This document shows positions 1-9,304 of a stretch of 64,000 nt of DNA, in pieces. A model generated the notes under the pieces. That model was not told where the DNA came from. It worked only from the letters and a program-made list of their open reading frames with translations, and did no database searches. The stretch covers positions 124,001 through 188,000 of the forward strand of contig NZ_JARXIC010000002.1 in assembly GCF_031127905.1 (NCBI RefSeq), in the 5' to 3' direction. The DNA comes from Thalassobacterium sedimentorum (GTDB lineage: Bacteria; Verrucomicrobiota; Verrucomicrobiia; Opitutales; Coraliomargaritaceae). Every line of letters starts with the position of its first letter. The first letter of the stretch is position 1. The position numbers were made by a program, and so were the translations under genes.

Positions 1-249
1 AAGTTTGTTATGAAATTCGTCAGTCCAGTCTTTCTCCTGACTATTTTTACCCTATGGGCTGCGGCTAATATCTTTGGCCTCGATCTGCATACCGGTGAAA
101 CGCACTACAGCAATTACATCGTGGACCTATTCATTGAACCTAACAGAGTCGCCCGGTTGAGCGTCGTATTGATTGCATTGGTCGCCGCTCTGTTTACTGT
201 CATCGCAGCACTCTCCCCCCGCTATAAAAACCTGAAACAGAAGCAATAA
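1..249 (+). CDS. C-terminal end of a probable NSS-family sodium-dependent transporter (5' partial)
   Basis: The reading frame is open to the left edge (K-F-V before the first ATG at 10), so this is probably the tail of a longer gene, not a 79-residue protein. It encodes two hydrophobic helices, one around the VSPVFLLTIFTLW stretch and one around VVLIALVAALFTVIAAL, followed by a basic tail. A lysine-rich start into a P-containing helix resembles the last membrane helices of sodium:neurotransmitter symporters. The next gene looks like the tiny accessory subunit that often follows such transporters. Alternative: a free-standing 79-residue two-helix membrane protein starting at 10. The sequence to the left of the window would decide. 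Confidence 0.5.
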   Translation, partial: KFVMKFVSPVFLLTIFTLWAAANIFGLDLHTGETHYSNYIVDLFIEPNRVARLSVVLIALVAALFTVIAALSPRYKNLKQKQ

Positions 250-255
250 ATAATT

Positions 256-402
256 ATGACTACCGCAGGCTGGATAATAATGGCACTCTCCGTAGGATCT
301 GTGAGCTTACTGCTAAGTTGGTGTATTTTCAAAGTAATGACCACACCGGATGAAACTGAGCACATTCATGGCTTTGAGCAAAAAACTCCGGACACAAAAT
401 AA
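256..402 (+). CDS. Small single-helix membrane protein, probable transporter accessory subunit
   Basis: A 48-residue protein starts 6 bases after the stop of the preceding transporter fragment. It has one membrane helix (about residues 5-27, GWIIMALSVGSVSLLLSW) ending in C-x-x-K-V, then a short polar tail containing HIHGF. Tiny one-helix proteins directly behind sodium-coupled symporter genes (for example the MetS-type small subunit of NSS transporters) are known and are thought to be needed for transport. The match here rests on position and general shape, not on a decisive motif. Confidence 0.5.
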   Translation: MTTAGWIIMALSVGSVSLLLSWCIFKVMTTPDETEHIHGFEQKTPDTK

Positions 403-515
403 ATCATCCCCCCCGAGACAGCTCCTGCAGCTTGACGTGGCAGCGAGAATCACTCTAAGCAGACCGCTAAAAAAGCACAGAAGAAGACCCAATAGGTTTA
501 TAAAATTATAAAAAG

Positions 516-914
516 TTACAAATTGTACCCCGTAAGGAAGGCATCGCAGGCTAACTCAAACTCACCACGCAGCGCGGGTTCAATGTCAGAGATATCCGTT
601 AACTTCTCATCGTCGATTGCATGTTCGACTCCGCGATAAAAGGCAGCCAAGCGTGCCAGGCCCAAATTCCCGGCACTCCCCGCAATAAAATGCACAATAT
701 TGCTCAAGTGCGCGCGGTCACCCTGCGCACAGACCTGGGAGAGAGCAGCCAACTTGGCTTCACTTTCACTAACAAACAGACCAAACAGCTCACGTGCAAG
801 CTCCTGATCTTCCTCTCCCTCATCACACATGAATAGCATGTCAACCTGCTCCCGATCCAGGACCTGACTATTCTTATCATAATTAACGTGCTCTAGGTGT
901 GGTGCTTCAGACAT
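516..914 (-). CDS. Hpt (histidine phosphotransfer) domain protein
   Basis: A 132-residue protein from the ATG at 914. A longer frame reaches back to 1016 but would run into the upstream glycosyltransferase, so the inner start is preferred. The Hpt four-helix domain covers about residues 35-130. Its phosphoacceptor is most likely H75 in HFIAGSAGNLGL, which matches the family pattern H-x-x-x-G-S-[AS]-x-x-[LM]-G. Hpt proteins relay phosphate between a hybrid histidine kinase and a response regulator. No kinase lies nearby, so its partners are encoded elsewhere. It starts 25 bases after the glycosyltransferase stop and is probably cotranscribed with it. Confidence 0.8.
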   Translation of the reverse strand: MSEAPHLEHVNYDKNSQVLDREQVDMLFMCDEGEEDQELARELFGLFVSESEAKLAALSQVCAQGDRAHLSNIVHFIAGSAGNLGLARLAAFYRGVEHAIDDEKLTDISDIEPALRGEFELACDAFLTGYNL

Positions 915-939
915 ATCTTTAAGATCAATACAGACTAGA

Positions 940-2178
940 CTACTTACCTGCAGCAAGAAGTGGCGTGATCTGCTTACAAAAAGTATCAATGCTCCGCTCC
1001 ACTTGCAACCTTGCAATCAAATTCTCTGCAAGTTCTCGGCCAGAATCTTGACGGTTGAGAAATTCAACTATCGAATCCGCCAATGCCTCCGCATTATCAG
1101 GTTCAAACAATAAAGCATTCTGCTGATGCTGTAACAGCTCCTGATTGCCGCCGACGCTAGTCACCAAACAAGGAAGCTTCGCAAACATCGCTTCAAGCAC
1201 CGTCATCGAAAAAGGCTCTCCCTGCCGGCTGGTATATAACAAAGCATCATAGTCCGCGTAAAATTTGGATAATTCGCCCGGACGAATCCCTCGCATAGTG
1301 ACCTGATCAATCAATCCGGCAGCCTCGATACGCTCACGCTTGGCCTTACGCTCGCTGGGCTCCCCCATCGCAAAAAGGTCCAGCGAGACCTGGATTCCAC
1401 GTGCCTTCAAAATACCAACCGCATCCACCGCAATATCGGCCCCCTTCACTTCCGTCAGGCGACCTGCCCACATAAAATGCCGCCGAGTCACATACGCTTC
1501 TTTAACCGTAATCTTCTTGGTATCTATCGCCGGATAAATAACAGGTAAAGCGTGCACCTGCTTTAGACCAGCCTCCGTCAATTGCCCACGCAACCACTGG
1601 CTCGTCACATAACTATTTTGAAAGCGCAACTTCTGAACCGCTCCAACTGGCATCATCCCCAATACACTACGCGCCTTTCCCAGCACACGAATCATGCCAC
1701 GATACAGCTTGGAACGTCGGCTGGGATTATCCAACCACCAACGATACCAGGGGTCACGGTTAAAAAATTCAGGCATCAACCAATCCATGTGTAAATCATA
1801 CACCACATGCTTCCCCTTGGCCTGTAGACGAAAAAGCAAGGACTTGGAAAGACCGCGCATGTTCCAGACATAAATCACATCCGGTTTGAAACGACGTATA
1901 CGATACTCAAGCGACTCTGCATTATAACGCTCATGAGCATAAGTCGCTTTATAGGAGCGACCTAGTAATGAATCCTCCAGTGGCTCTGGATAAAGGCGTA
2001 GCTCTCTGAATACGCCTTTTTCACCAGGGACCCCCATTGGCGGTAAACGATGATCCGAAGTCAGCACCTGCAGCTGATGCCCCTGCCGAGCCAAACCTTG
2101 AACGGTCTGGCGGCAGCGCTCATCATGCCCACTATACCCCAATGGCGGATAAACTGACGTTAAAACTAGGATTCTCAC
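940..2178 (-). CDS. GT4-type glycosyltransferase
   Basis: A 412-residue GT-B fold glycosyltransferase. The start codon is GTG at 2178 (MRILVLTSVYPP), where ATG in the overlapping frame would stop at once. The N-terminal acceptor domain opens with the glycine-rich YPPLGYSGH loop. The C-terminal domain shows the family-1/GT4 donor-binding pattern: WAGRLTEVKGADIAVDA, and further on E-A-M-F-A-K-L-P-C-L-V-T-S-V-G-G-N-x-E, the E-x7-E region that holds the nucleotide-sugar. It probably adds a sugar to an envelope lipid or polysaccharide. The acceptor cannot be told from sequence. It is followed on the same strand by the Hpt gene. Confidence 0.85.
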   Translation of the reverse strand: MRILVLTSVYPPLGYSGHDERCRQTVQGLARQGHQLQVLTSDHRLPPMGVPGEKGVFRELRLYPEPLEDSLLGRSYKATYAHERYNAESLEYRIRRFKPDVIYVWNMRGLSKSLLFRLQAKGKHVVYDLHMDWLMPEFFNRDPWYRWWLDNPSRRSKLYRGMIRVLGKARSVLGMMPVGAVQKLRFQNSYVTSQWLRGQLTEAGLKQVHALPVIYPAIDTKKITVKEAYVTRRHFMWAGRLTEVKGADIAVDAVGILKARGIQVSLDLFAMGEPSERKAKRERIEAAGLIDQVTMRGIRPGELSKFYADYDALLYTSRQGEPFSMTVLEAMFAKLPCLVTSVGGNQELLQHQQNALLFEPDNAEALADSIVEFLNRQDSGRELAENLIARLQVERSIDTFCKQITPLLAAGK

Positions 2179-2422
2179 ATGGGCAATGAGTCAATGAAGC
2201 TAGAACCAATCCAGCCAAATCTCAACAAATCCAGAAATTCCCTAACCATTACTCAATTTAGCGCACAAAAATCATTAGTTTCTCTAGAAAAACAACGTAT
2301 ACGAATCCATCCCGTGAGCTTTAAACGATCCGGGGCCCACCAGTACCACTTTCTTTGCGCTTGCTGAAAGTTCAGGACATTGGCCTAATTCACTCACCAA
2401 CGTTGATAATCCATTCAGACCT

Positions 2423-3238
2423 ATGCCCGACTATTACATACGCACACCTGAGCAAGACGAGTCTCGCGGCCCCTTCGACATCTCGAAGCTACTCACCCTT
2501 GCTGAAGCTGGTCAGATAAATCCGAATACCCTGTATTATGATGAAAATAGGGAAGAATGGGTGCCTCTCGCTCTCAACGAGGAACTCCATGCACAAGTAT
2601 TCCCGGAAAGGGAAAAACTGGCGTTAAAAGTAGATGAAAGTAAACAGACAAAGTCTAAAGCGAAGGCCCAGAGTCCCAGCGAAAAAGCGATTGACGTCGA
2701 AGCCATGCTGGCTGCAGCAGAAGGTAACACAGCTGAAAAGCGCAAACAGATCCGTCGCAAAAAAAGCTTTGAACGAGCCGCGAACCTCTCCTGCTCGGGC
2801 CTGGGCCTAATGATGCTGCTGTCTGCTCTGGTCATGGTGCTACCGCTGGTGCCGGAAATTCAAGGCGCACTCAACAATGGCAACTTTGCCGCAATATTTA
2901 ATTATGTCAGTATTTTGGTCGCGATCTTCGACTTCATCATCGGCCTACTACTCTTTTTATCAGTGACCGAGGTATTCCCGCTAGCCCGCGGCCGCGCCAT
3001 GCTCACCCTTGGTTTTGGCGTTTACGTGGGCTGGGCATTAAACGATCCCTTATTGATGCAACTCGCTGCCGCGGCAGGTGTTGGCGCATTTCTCGCCACA
3101 ATTTCTCAACGCATGAGTACCATGCTACTTGCTTTCGTGCTCGGCATCGGAGGTAACGGCTACCTAGCCTACCTCGCTCTCAATGGGCGCTTCGATGGCT
3201 TCTTCGACAGCATCGTACTTAACTTGGTCACAAACTAG
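2423..3238 (+). CDS. GYF_2-domain multi-pass membrane protein
   Basis: A 271-residue protein. Residues 1-65 form a GYF_2 (DUF4339) domain: YYIRTPEQDESRGPFDISKLLTL, then a conserved W in REEWVPL. A charged Lys/Glu-rich linker (about 70-125) follows, then four to five membrane helices from about residue 128 to the end. GYF_2 domains read as protein-interaction modules at the cytoplasmic face of bacterial membrane proteins, so this may recruit another protein to the membrane. The exact role is unknown. The stop lies 23 bases before the YihY-family gene, suggesting one transcript. Confidence 0.75.
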   Translation: MPDYYIRTPEQDESRGPFDISKLLTLAEAGQINPNTLYYDENREEWVPLALNEELHAQVFPEREKLALKVDESKQTKSKAKAQSPSEKAIDVEAMLAAAEGNTAEKRKQIRRKKSFERAANLSCSGLGLMMLLSALVMVLPLVPEIQGALNNGNFAAIFNYVSILVAIFDFIIGLLLFLSVTEVFPLARGRAMLTLGFGVYVGWALNDPLLMQLAAAAGVGAFLATISQRMSTMLLAFVLGIGGNGYLAYLALNGRFDGFFDSIVLNLVTN

Positions 3239-3261
3239 ACCGCGCAGATCGCGCATATATT

Positions 3262-4758
3262 TTGCATAGTAAAGACAACAACTCACTGGCCTCCAGAATA
3301 CGCCGTAATAGTGACAAGTTACAACTCTACGCGCTACGGCTACAAAGGCTACTGCGTAAAGAAATTTGGGAGCTTGAGCACTTGGGACGCCGCACGGTCA
3401 GGGCTCGCATTTATCACCTACTGCGTATTCTCACACTCACTGCGCAAGGACTGAAACGAAATCAGATTCCCATGCAATCCGCGGCACTGACTTTTTATTC
3501 GTCGATCGGCATCGGCCCTATCATCGCATTCGGCATCATGATTTCAGGCTTTCTAATCGATCGGGACATCGCGGATCCAAGTGCTGACCCACACGAAAGT
3601 GTGGTGGTCAGAAAAATCACTCAAGTCATCACCTTTGCAGCACCACAAGTCTCCGTTACCGTCAACGGAGACTCCCCCAATCAGACAGGCACCGAACTCG
3701 CCCCGGAGCTACTCGAACTGATCAGCAATTTTAGCTCGGTCGCCAAATCCGGTACTGTCGGTGTAATCGGCACCCTCGTGCTTCTGTTCATCTGCCTGCG
3801 CGTACTCACATCTATAGAAAGTTCCTTCAACACACTCTGGGGAGTGGAAAAAGGACGTAATTTCACCGAACGCATTGTCACCTATTGGACCTTTATCAGC
3901 TTAGGTGCCCTGATTGGCTCTGCCGCGATTTCCCTACAGATATTAAATGTGTTCATCAGTTTTGCTGAGAATTTACCCTTTGGCACCTCTATTACTGCAA
4001 TCATACAGTTTTTTCTGCCCTTACTCACTGTGATCATGATCACTCTGCTACTCGCTGCTTTTCTACGTTTCATTCCCAATACACAGGTGAAGTGGAAACC
4101 TGCGCTACTAGGCGCGCTGCTAGTAGTCACCCTCCTTCAGATCTATAAAACACTTTCATTTCTATACGTCCAACAGGTAGTCAGTAATAATAGCCTCTAC
4201 GGCTCAGTCGGGATCATCGTGGTACTCATGCTGGGACTCTATGTGTTCTGGTTGCTCATTCTCTTGGGCGGTCAAGTGACTTACGCAGTGCAAAACGCGG
4301 ATTTCTTGACCAATGAAAACGCCTGGCAGAAAACCAGCGAACGCGCACGGGAGCTAATCTCTCTGAGCGTGCTTCTAATTGTGATGAAACGCTTCAAATC
4401 CGGGCACCCACCAGTCAAAACCAGCGAATTATTAAAAAAATTACGTGTGCCCAGCCACATACTCAACACGAGCATCCACCGTCTCTGCACCATAGGTTAC
4501 CTCTACCAAATTGAAGATCACAATGCCGAAGAGGAGCGTGACCACGCCTATCAACCGGGCTGTCCTCCCGAAAACATCTCGCTAGCCGAATTCAAACAAA
4601 GCATTGAAACCTTCGGCAATGATGAAGGCTCCAACATAGCCGCCAGCACGGATCCGGCGACTCGTATCTATATCGACGAAGTGCTCTCGCTGAAGAATTG
4701 CCCCAAATCTGAAATGACACTCGCTGATTTAATTCAACTTAAAGATTCCCCTAACTAA
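3262..4758 (+). CDS. YihY/BrkB-family membrane protein with C-terminal winged-helix-like domain
   Basis: A 498-residue protein. The start is a TTG at 3262. The first in-frame ATG would fall at residue 71, inside the first conserved segment (QSAALTFYSSIGIGPIIAF), so the TTG or another upstream non-ATG start is needed. Six membrane helices typical of the YihY/UPF0761 family span about residues 75-350, including SLYGSVGIIVVLMLGLYVFWLLILLGG. Residues 360-498 form a soluble tail with helix-turn-helix-like spacing (TSELLKKLRVPSHILNTSIHRL). This protein is not RNase BN despite old annotations; function is unproven, possibly virulence or envelope related. It is probably coupled to the GYF_2 gene just upstream. 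Confidence 0.85.
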   Translation: MHSKDNNSLASRIRRNSDKLQLYALRLQRLLRKEIWELEHLGRRTVRARIYHLLRILTLTAQGLKRNQIPMQSAALTFYSSIGIGPIIAFGIMISGFLIDRDIADPSADPHESVVVRKITQVITFAAPQVSVTVNGDSPNQTGTELAPELLELISNFSSVAKSGTVGVIGTLVLLFICLRVLTSIESSFNTLWGVEKGRNFTERIVTYWTFISLGALIGSAAISLQILNVFISFAENLPFGTSITAIIQFFLPLLTVIMITLLLAAFLRFIPNTQVKWKPALLGALLVVTLLQIYKTLSFLYVQQVVSNNSLYGSVGIIVVLMLGLYVFWLLILLGGQVTYAVQNADFLTNENAWQKTSERARELISLSVLLIVMKRFKSGHPPVKTSELLKKLRVPSHILNTSIHRLCTIGYLYQIEDHNAEEERDHAYQPGCPPENISLAEFKQSIETFGNDEGSNIAASTDPATRIYIDEVLSLKNCPKSEMTLADLIQLKDSPN

Positions 4759-4824
4759 GAGATCACAACCAATTGGTTGACAGAGCTCAATGGGCACCTA
4801 ACCTCCACCGCTTTTTCGTATCTC

Positions 4825-6507
4825 ATGATTTCTTGGATTCAACACCACCTCATCCGTCACGGACGCTGGATATTCCTGTCCCTGCTGGCTCTTATTATCG
4901 TCGCATTCGTCTTTACTATTGGCAATACGCCTGGTTGCACGACGGATCGCAGTGGCTATCAGGAGAATTTATTCTATGGAATAGACCTGAATGCCTCCCG
5001 CGAACGTGATGTCATCATCGAGAAGGTGCAGCTTAGTGCCTATCTCAACGGGCAGCAAATACGCAGCGATGAGCAATTTCAAAATCAACTGACCAGCCGC
5101 ATCGCTCTACTACACCTTGCGGACGAAATTGGTGTCCCAGCTCCTGATCAGCAAACACTGGCTGATTACATCACCACCAAAAACGCTTTTCGCGGTGCAG
5201 ATGGTGAATTCAGCGCCGATGCTTATACCAGCTTTGTCGATAGCATGGAATCAAATCCACGCAGCCAGCAAGGACTCATTCTCATCGTCTTGGAAGAAGA
5301 TTACCGGATGAATCAAATTGGCTCCGTGCTCTCCGGCCCCGGCTACCTACTTCCCTCTGAAGCACTGGCACAAACACAGCGCAATCGCACCAAGTTGACG
5401 CTCGCAACCGCTGAACTCGATTACGCCGCATTCACTCCGGAAATCCCTGAAGACAAAGCTGCTCTGAGTGAGTACTACGAAAACAACAAGCTTCGCTATG
5501 AGATTCCAGAGCGAATACAGGCCAGCTATGTTGCCTTTAAAAATGATCAATACGCCACTCAACTACCCGAAGCAAGCGAAGCCGAATTGCGCGAGCACTT
5601 TATAGCCAACCGTGCTCAGTTTGTAGCCGAGTTCGAAGCCAACAAAGCCAGCTCAACAAAGAACAGCGATGATACAGCAAGCGATGATACAGCTGAAGCC
5701 CCCGTCACTTTCGCAGATGTGCGTGAGGCGGTTGCCCAAAGTTACCTGACTGAACAAGAAAGCCGCATAGCTAATCAAGCCGCACAGGCATTCGCCTACA
5801 AACTCTACCGCGACGAAATCAAACGTGACTCAGCAGCCTTTAACGAGTTACTCAACACGTCCAATGTCAGCCTGACTAAAATCGAGCCTTACACACTGGC
5901 TGGAGCCAGCCAACGCGCACTCTCAGCTGAGCTACTCGAGTCTGCATTCCAACTCGGAGGTAACCGTTACTTCTCCGATGCCTACCCAATCGATGGCGGA
6001 TTTGCAGTTCTTATCTACCAAGGCCGCATCGCTCCTGAGGTACCATCACTTGAAGAAGTGCAGGATGAAGTTCTAGCCGATTATCAGGCCGAGGAAAAAC
6101 GCCGCCTGTTCAATGAAAAAGGTGAAAACCTGCAAGCCGAACTGGAAGCTAAACTCAGTGAAGGTAGCACATTTACCGAAGCCGCTGAAACGCTCGGTCT
6201 AAACGCACAAAGCTTCGAGACCTTTAGCGCTCAAGACGCCCCCACTGAACTCAACCGTAGTGCCCTGCAAAAGGCCCAAAGCATGCAAGCAGGCGAAATC
6301 TCTCCAATGCTCACATCGGGAGGCACCGGAATCTTCGTCTATCTAGAAAACAAGGAAATTCCTGAAATCGCCAATGACGACGAAGATCTTACCCAAGCCG
6401 AAGAGTATCTGGCACGCTTCGCAGCCTACACCAGTGGCACCTCCTTTGCCAACGAACTAGTCTTCCGCGGTCTGCCCGACACCTCAACAGAAGAGCTCGC
6501 AGAGTAA
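4825..6507 (+). CDS. SurA_N/PpiD-like periplasmic folding factor
   Basis: A 560-residue protein anchored by one N-terminal helix (about residues 14-34, WIFLSLLALIIVAFVF). The ATG at 4825 (MISWIQHHLIRHGRW) is chosen over a TTG at 4777 because it places the basic stretch and helix at the N terminus, as in PpiD. The SurA-N-like region (about 70-170) has long helices, and the middle and C-terminal helical parts match SurA/PpiD chaperone architecture. A clear parvulin active-site domain is not evident, so chaperone activity is likelier than prolyl isomerase activity. It probably acts at the periplasmic face on outer-membrane proteins. The DUF4250 gene starts 20 bases after it. Confidence 0.75.
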   Translation: MISWIQHHLIRHGRWIFLSLLALIIVAFVFTIGNTPGCTTDRSGYQENLFYGIDLNASRERDVIIEKVQLSAYLNGQQIRSDEQFQNQLTSRIALLHLADEIGVPAPDQQTLADYITTKNAFRGADGEFSADAYTSFVDSMESNPRSQQGLILIVLEEDYRMNQIGSVLSGPGYLLPSEALAQTQRNRTKLTLATAELDYAAFTPEIPEDKAALSEYYENNKLRYEIPERIQASYVAFKNDQYATQLPEASEAELREHFIANRAQFVAEFEANKASSTKNSDDTASDDTAEAPVTFADVREAVAQSYLTEQESRIANQAAQAFAYKLYRDEIKRDSAAFNELLNTSNVSLTKIEPYTLAGASQRALSAELLESAFQLGGNRYFSDAYPIDGGFAVLIYQGRIAPEVPSLEEVQDEVLADYQAEEKRRLFNEKGENLQAELEAKLSEGSTFTEAAETLGLNAQSFETFSAQDAPTELNRSALQKAQSMQAGEISPMLTSGGTGIFVYLENKEIPEIANDDEDLTQAEEYLARFAAYTSGTSFANELVFRGLPDTSTEELAE

Positions 6508-6527
6508 GTACACACCGACTAAATAAC

Positions 6528-6716
6528 ATGGACTGGAGTCAATTCCAACGAATCGACCCTCACCTACTGGTCGGTCTGGTTAATACCGAGCTCCGCAATC
6601 ATGCAGCCTCGCTTGACGACCTCTGCCGCACCCACGACATCGATCGAGATGCACTCTGCGCGCATCTCGCAAGCGCCGATTACCACTATAAATCCGAACA
6701 GCAGCAATTTCGCTAA
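6528..6716 (+). CDS. DUF4250-family small protein
   Basis: A 62-residue protein. The whole length matches the DUF4250 pattern: DPHLLVGLVNTELRNHAASL, then D-D-L-C-R-T-H-D-I-D-R-D-A-L, ending Y-H-Y-K-S-E-Q-Q-Q-F-R. The Asp-start, LVNTELR, LDDLC and final Y-x-Y-x-x-x-x-x-x-F positions are those conserved in the family. No function is known for the family. It follows the PpiD-like gene by 20 bases and is probably cotranscribed. Its stop codon forms part of a hairpin arm (see 6714-6759). Confidence 0.75.
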   Translation: MDWSQFQRIDPHLLVGLVNTELRNHAASLDDLCRTHDIDRDALCAHLASADYHYKSEQQQFR

Positions 6717-6759
6717 CCGCATCTTTAGTTAACCTCGAGCTTAGCTAAAGATGCGGTTA
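6714..6759. terminator. Perfect 15-bp inverted repeat between convergent genes; putative bidirectional terminator
   Basis: Arms TAACCGCATCTTTAG (6714-6728) and CTAAAGATGCGGTTA (6745-6759) are perfect complements with a 16-base loop. The first three bases are the TAA stop of the DUF4250 gene, and the last three are the TAA stop of the opposite-strand lipoprotein gene. No T-tract follows on either strand, so intrinsic termination may be weak. It could also protect mRNA 3' ends. Confidence 0.6.
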
Positions 6760-7149
6760 CAAATGCTTTTGAATCGCCTGATTTAAACTAGCGGCCACGC
6801 TGCTGTCTCCAAAAGTGCCCACACGAATACTCATCTCATAGAACACCGGAGATTTAGTGCGGTAACTGACAGTAATTTTCTCGTCTCCCGCATTCCGGAA
6901 AAGATACTTACCCGCGGTCTGATCCCCGGAACCATTGATATACTGAAGTCCAAGGTCCTGCCCGCCTCGCTTAATCGCCTGCTCCAACTCTTGTGCACTG
7001 GCATCAACCGGAACTTGCAAGTCCCCGAGTACATACGCAGTACCACCAGCCGCAGCCCCACCGGCCACAACCGCAACACAACCCGAAAATTGAAAGGTAG
7101 CCCCAACCAAGAGAACTGATACGACGCCGACACGGATTAATTTATTCAT
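6757..7149 (-). CDS. DUF3568-family lipoprotein
   Basis: A 130-residue exported lipoprotein. The ATG at 7149 (MNKLIRVGVV) starts a typical signal peptide. The lipobox is F-S-G-C with Cys at residue 24, followed by the small-residue stretch VAVVAGGAAAGGTAYVLGDL seen in DUF3568 members. The rest holds the family pattern of a short alpha/beta repeat ending SIRVGTFGDSSVAASLNQAI. Probably attached to the outer membrane; function unknown. Convergent with the DUF4250 gene. Confidence 0.8.
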   Translation of the reverse strand: MNKLIRVGVVSVLLVGATFQFSGCVAVVAGGAAAGGTAYVLGDLQVPVDASAQELEQAIKRGGQDLGLQYINGSGDQTAGKYLFRNAGDEKITVSYRTKSPVFYEMSIRVGTFGDSSVAASLNQAIQKHL

Positions 7150-7313
7150 ACGAAAAACATAGCACACAATCTTTAACACTCAACACAAGTAAGACTCACA
7201 ACACTTGATTTTTTCTGCAACAGCCCTAGGCTGCTGCGCCTTTTGAAAAAGTCATCATCGATCTGCGATAATGACTTCTCAAAATTCATGTTTTAAACTC
7301 AAAACAACCAATT

Positions 7314-9206
7314 ATGACAACAAAAGCACCTGAACGCCACGAATTCCAAGCCGAGGTAAAGCAAGTCCTCGATATCGTCGTCCACTCGCTCTACACGGAC
7401 AAAGAGATCTTCGTCCGCGAGCTCGTCTCCAATGCGTCTGACGCCACCGAAAAGTTGCGCCACACGCAAGTCGCCGAGAAGGATGCCGACATTTTTGACG
7501 CCGACCTCGATCTCGAAATCCAAGTCACTTCCGACGAAGAAGCTGGTGAAATCACCATCCGCGACTTCGGCATCGGCATGACTCACGATGAGTTGATCGA
7601 GAACCTCGGCACTATCGCCCACTCTGGCTCCAAAGCCTTCCTCAACGCGCTCAAAGAAAGTGGCGAGCGCAACGACAATCTAATCGGTCAGTTCGGCGTG
7701 GGCTTCTACTCCGTCTTCATGGTCGCTGATTCGGTCAAGGTATACACCCGTTCTTGGAAAAAAGAGGGCGGGTGCTACTGCTGGTCCAGCGATGGCTCGG
7801 GCGCCTACGAGATCGAGCAGGTCGAAGGCGAACGCCGCGGCACACGTATCGTCATCTCCCTCAAGGATGAATACAAGGACTTCGCAAAGAAGAACCGCAT
7901 CGAAGAGATCATCAAAAAATATTCTGCCTTCGTGCAGTTCCCAGTCAAAGTGGACGGCGAAAAGCTCAACACCATTGGCGCGATCTGGCTCAAGAGCAAA
8001 AACGACGTCACCGAAGAAGAATACAAGGACTTCTACAAATTTCAGGCCAAGGCCTTCGACGAGCCACGCTTCTGGCTGCACTTCAACGCGGACGCACCGC
8101 TTGAAATCAACGCCCTACTCTACGCTCCCACCGAAAACATGGAAGGCTTCGGCTTCGGCCGTATGGAGCCCGGAGTCGGGCTTTACTGCCGCAAGGTGCT
8201 GATCGATAGCGAGCCCAAGAACTTGCTACCCGACTGGTTACGCTTCGTGCGCGGTGTGGTCGACAGTGCTGATTTGCCACTCAATATCTCGCGAGAGTCG
8301 ATGCAAGACAGCAGCCTAATCCAGAAGCTGAACAAGGTCATTACCAAGCGCTTCCTCAAGACACTGGAAGAAAAAGCCAAGAAAGAGCCCGAAGTTTACA
8401 ATGAGTTCTGGAGCAGCTTCGGCCTGTTCCTCAAGGAAGGTGTCACCACTGATTTCACTCACCGCGACCAGTTGCTCAAGCTCTTGCGCTACGAATCGTC
8501 GTACACCGAAGCCGGCACGACCACCAGTCTGGCCGACTACCTTTCACGCGCTCCCGAAGGTCAAAAGGAAATTTACTACCTCTTCGGCCCCAGCCGCGAA
8601 GCGATCGAGAGCGGTCCTTACATTGAGGCATTCAAGGCGCGTAACATCGAGGTGCTCTACCTCTACGAGCCGATCGATGAGTTCGTCATGAACCACGCCC
8701 GCGCCTTCGAAGAAAAGAACTTCGTCTCCGCCGACAACGATGAGATCGATCTCGACGCCATCGCGCCCGAAACCGACACTGACAAAGGCGAAGCTCTCGA
8801 AGCCAGCGCATCCGAAGCCCTCTGCAGCTTCATCAAGGAAAAGCTCGGCGAGGAAGTAAGTGAAGTTTCCGCCAGCGAGCGCCTGGTCGGTAGCCCTGCC
8901 ATGATCGTCAACGCCGACAAGCAAATGACTGCTCAAATGCGCAAGATGATGAAGGCTATGCAACAAAAAGCAGGTGGCCCCGAGATGCCAGGCATGGGCG
9001 GCGAGCCTCCCGTGAAATTGCAAATCAACCCACGTCACGCCTTGGTCAAGAACCTCGCCGCGCTGCACGCAAGCAACGGCGAACTCGCTGGCCTCATCTG
9101 CCAGCAACTCTTAGACAACGCCCGCATCGCGGCGGGTCTGCTGGAGGACCCCAGCAAGATGGTGCAGCGCAACTACCAAATCCTCGAGCAACTTAGCTCG
9201 AAATAA
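7314..9206 (+). CDS. htpG: Molecular chaperone HtpG (Hsp90)
   Basis: A 630-residue bacterial Hsp90. The N-terminal GHKL ATPase has the catalytic E36 and N40 in [15 protein letters not shown], the DFGIGM nucleotide loop, and the GQFGVGFYS lid hinge near residue 125. The middle domain carries NISRESMQ, and the C-terminal dimerization domain ends [11 protein letters not shown]. Full family length. It is an ATP-driven cytoplasmic foldase/holdase and usually a heat-shock gene. It is convergent with clpB, and the two share a strong terminator at 9224-9260. No certain heat-shock operator was found upstream. Confidence 0.97.
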   Translation: MTTKAPERHEFQAEVKQVLDIVVHSLYTDKEIFVRELVSNASDATEKLRHTQVAEKDADIFDADLDLEIQVTSDEEAGEITIRDFGIGMTHDELIENLGTIAHSGSKAFLNALKESGERNDNLIGQFGVGFYSVFMVADSVKVYTRSWKKEGGCYCWSSDGSGAYEIEQVEGERRGTRIVISLKDEYKDFAKKNRIEEIIKKYSAFVQFPVKVDGEKLNTIGAIWLKSKNDVTEEEYKDFYKFQAKAFDEPRFWLHFNADAPLEINALLYAPTENMEGFGFGRMEPGVGLYCRKVLIDSEPKNLLPDWLRFVRGVVDSADLPLNISRESMQDSSLIQKLNKVITKRFLKTLEEKAKKEPEVYNEFWSSFGLFLKEGVTTDFTHRDQLLKLLRYESSYTEAGTTTSLADYLSRAPEGQKEIYYLFGPSREAIESGPYIEAFKARNIEVLYLYEPIDEFVMNHARAFEEKNFVSADNDEIDLDAIAPETDTDKGEALEASASEALCSFIKEKLGEEVSEVSASERLVGSPAMIVNADKQMTAQMRKMMKAMQQKAGGPEMPGMGGEPPVKLQINPRHALVKNLAALHASNGELAGLICQQLLDNARIAAGLLEDPSKMVQRNYQILEQLSSK

Positions 9207-9223
9207 GGGAAAAATTATAATAT

Positions 9224-9260
9224 AAAGCCGCGAAGATTCGAAAAGCTTCGCGGCTTTTTT
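9224..9260 (+). terminator. Rho-independent terminator after htpG
   Basis: Perfect 12-bp arms AAAGCCGCGAAG (9224-9235) and CTTCGCGGCTTT (9246-9257) with a 10-base loop and a run of six T bases (9255-9260). It lies 18 bases after the htpG stop. The A-run in the left arm lets it act on the opposite strand for clpB as well. Confidence 0.9.
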
Positions 9261-9304
9261 ATGCCGAACAACTATTCGTAAAAGTTTGAGCTGACTCTAG
9301 ATGT

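Noticed and set aside
2179-2367. 62-residue frame between the glycosyltransferase and the GYF_2 gene
   Set aside because: No family pattern, no ribosome site, and it fills a gap that must hold two divergent promoters.
7680-9107. Long opposite-strand frames inside htpG (and similar ones in clpB, gdhA and the Ski2-like helicase)
   Set aside because: They mirror codon bias of the real gene, have no family pattern, and lie wholly within well-identified coding sequence.
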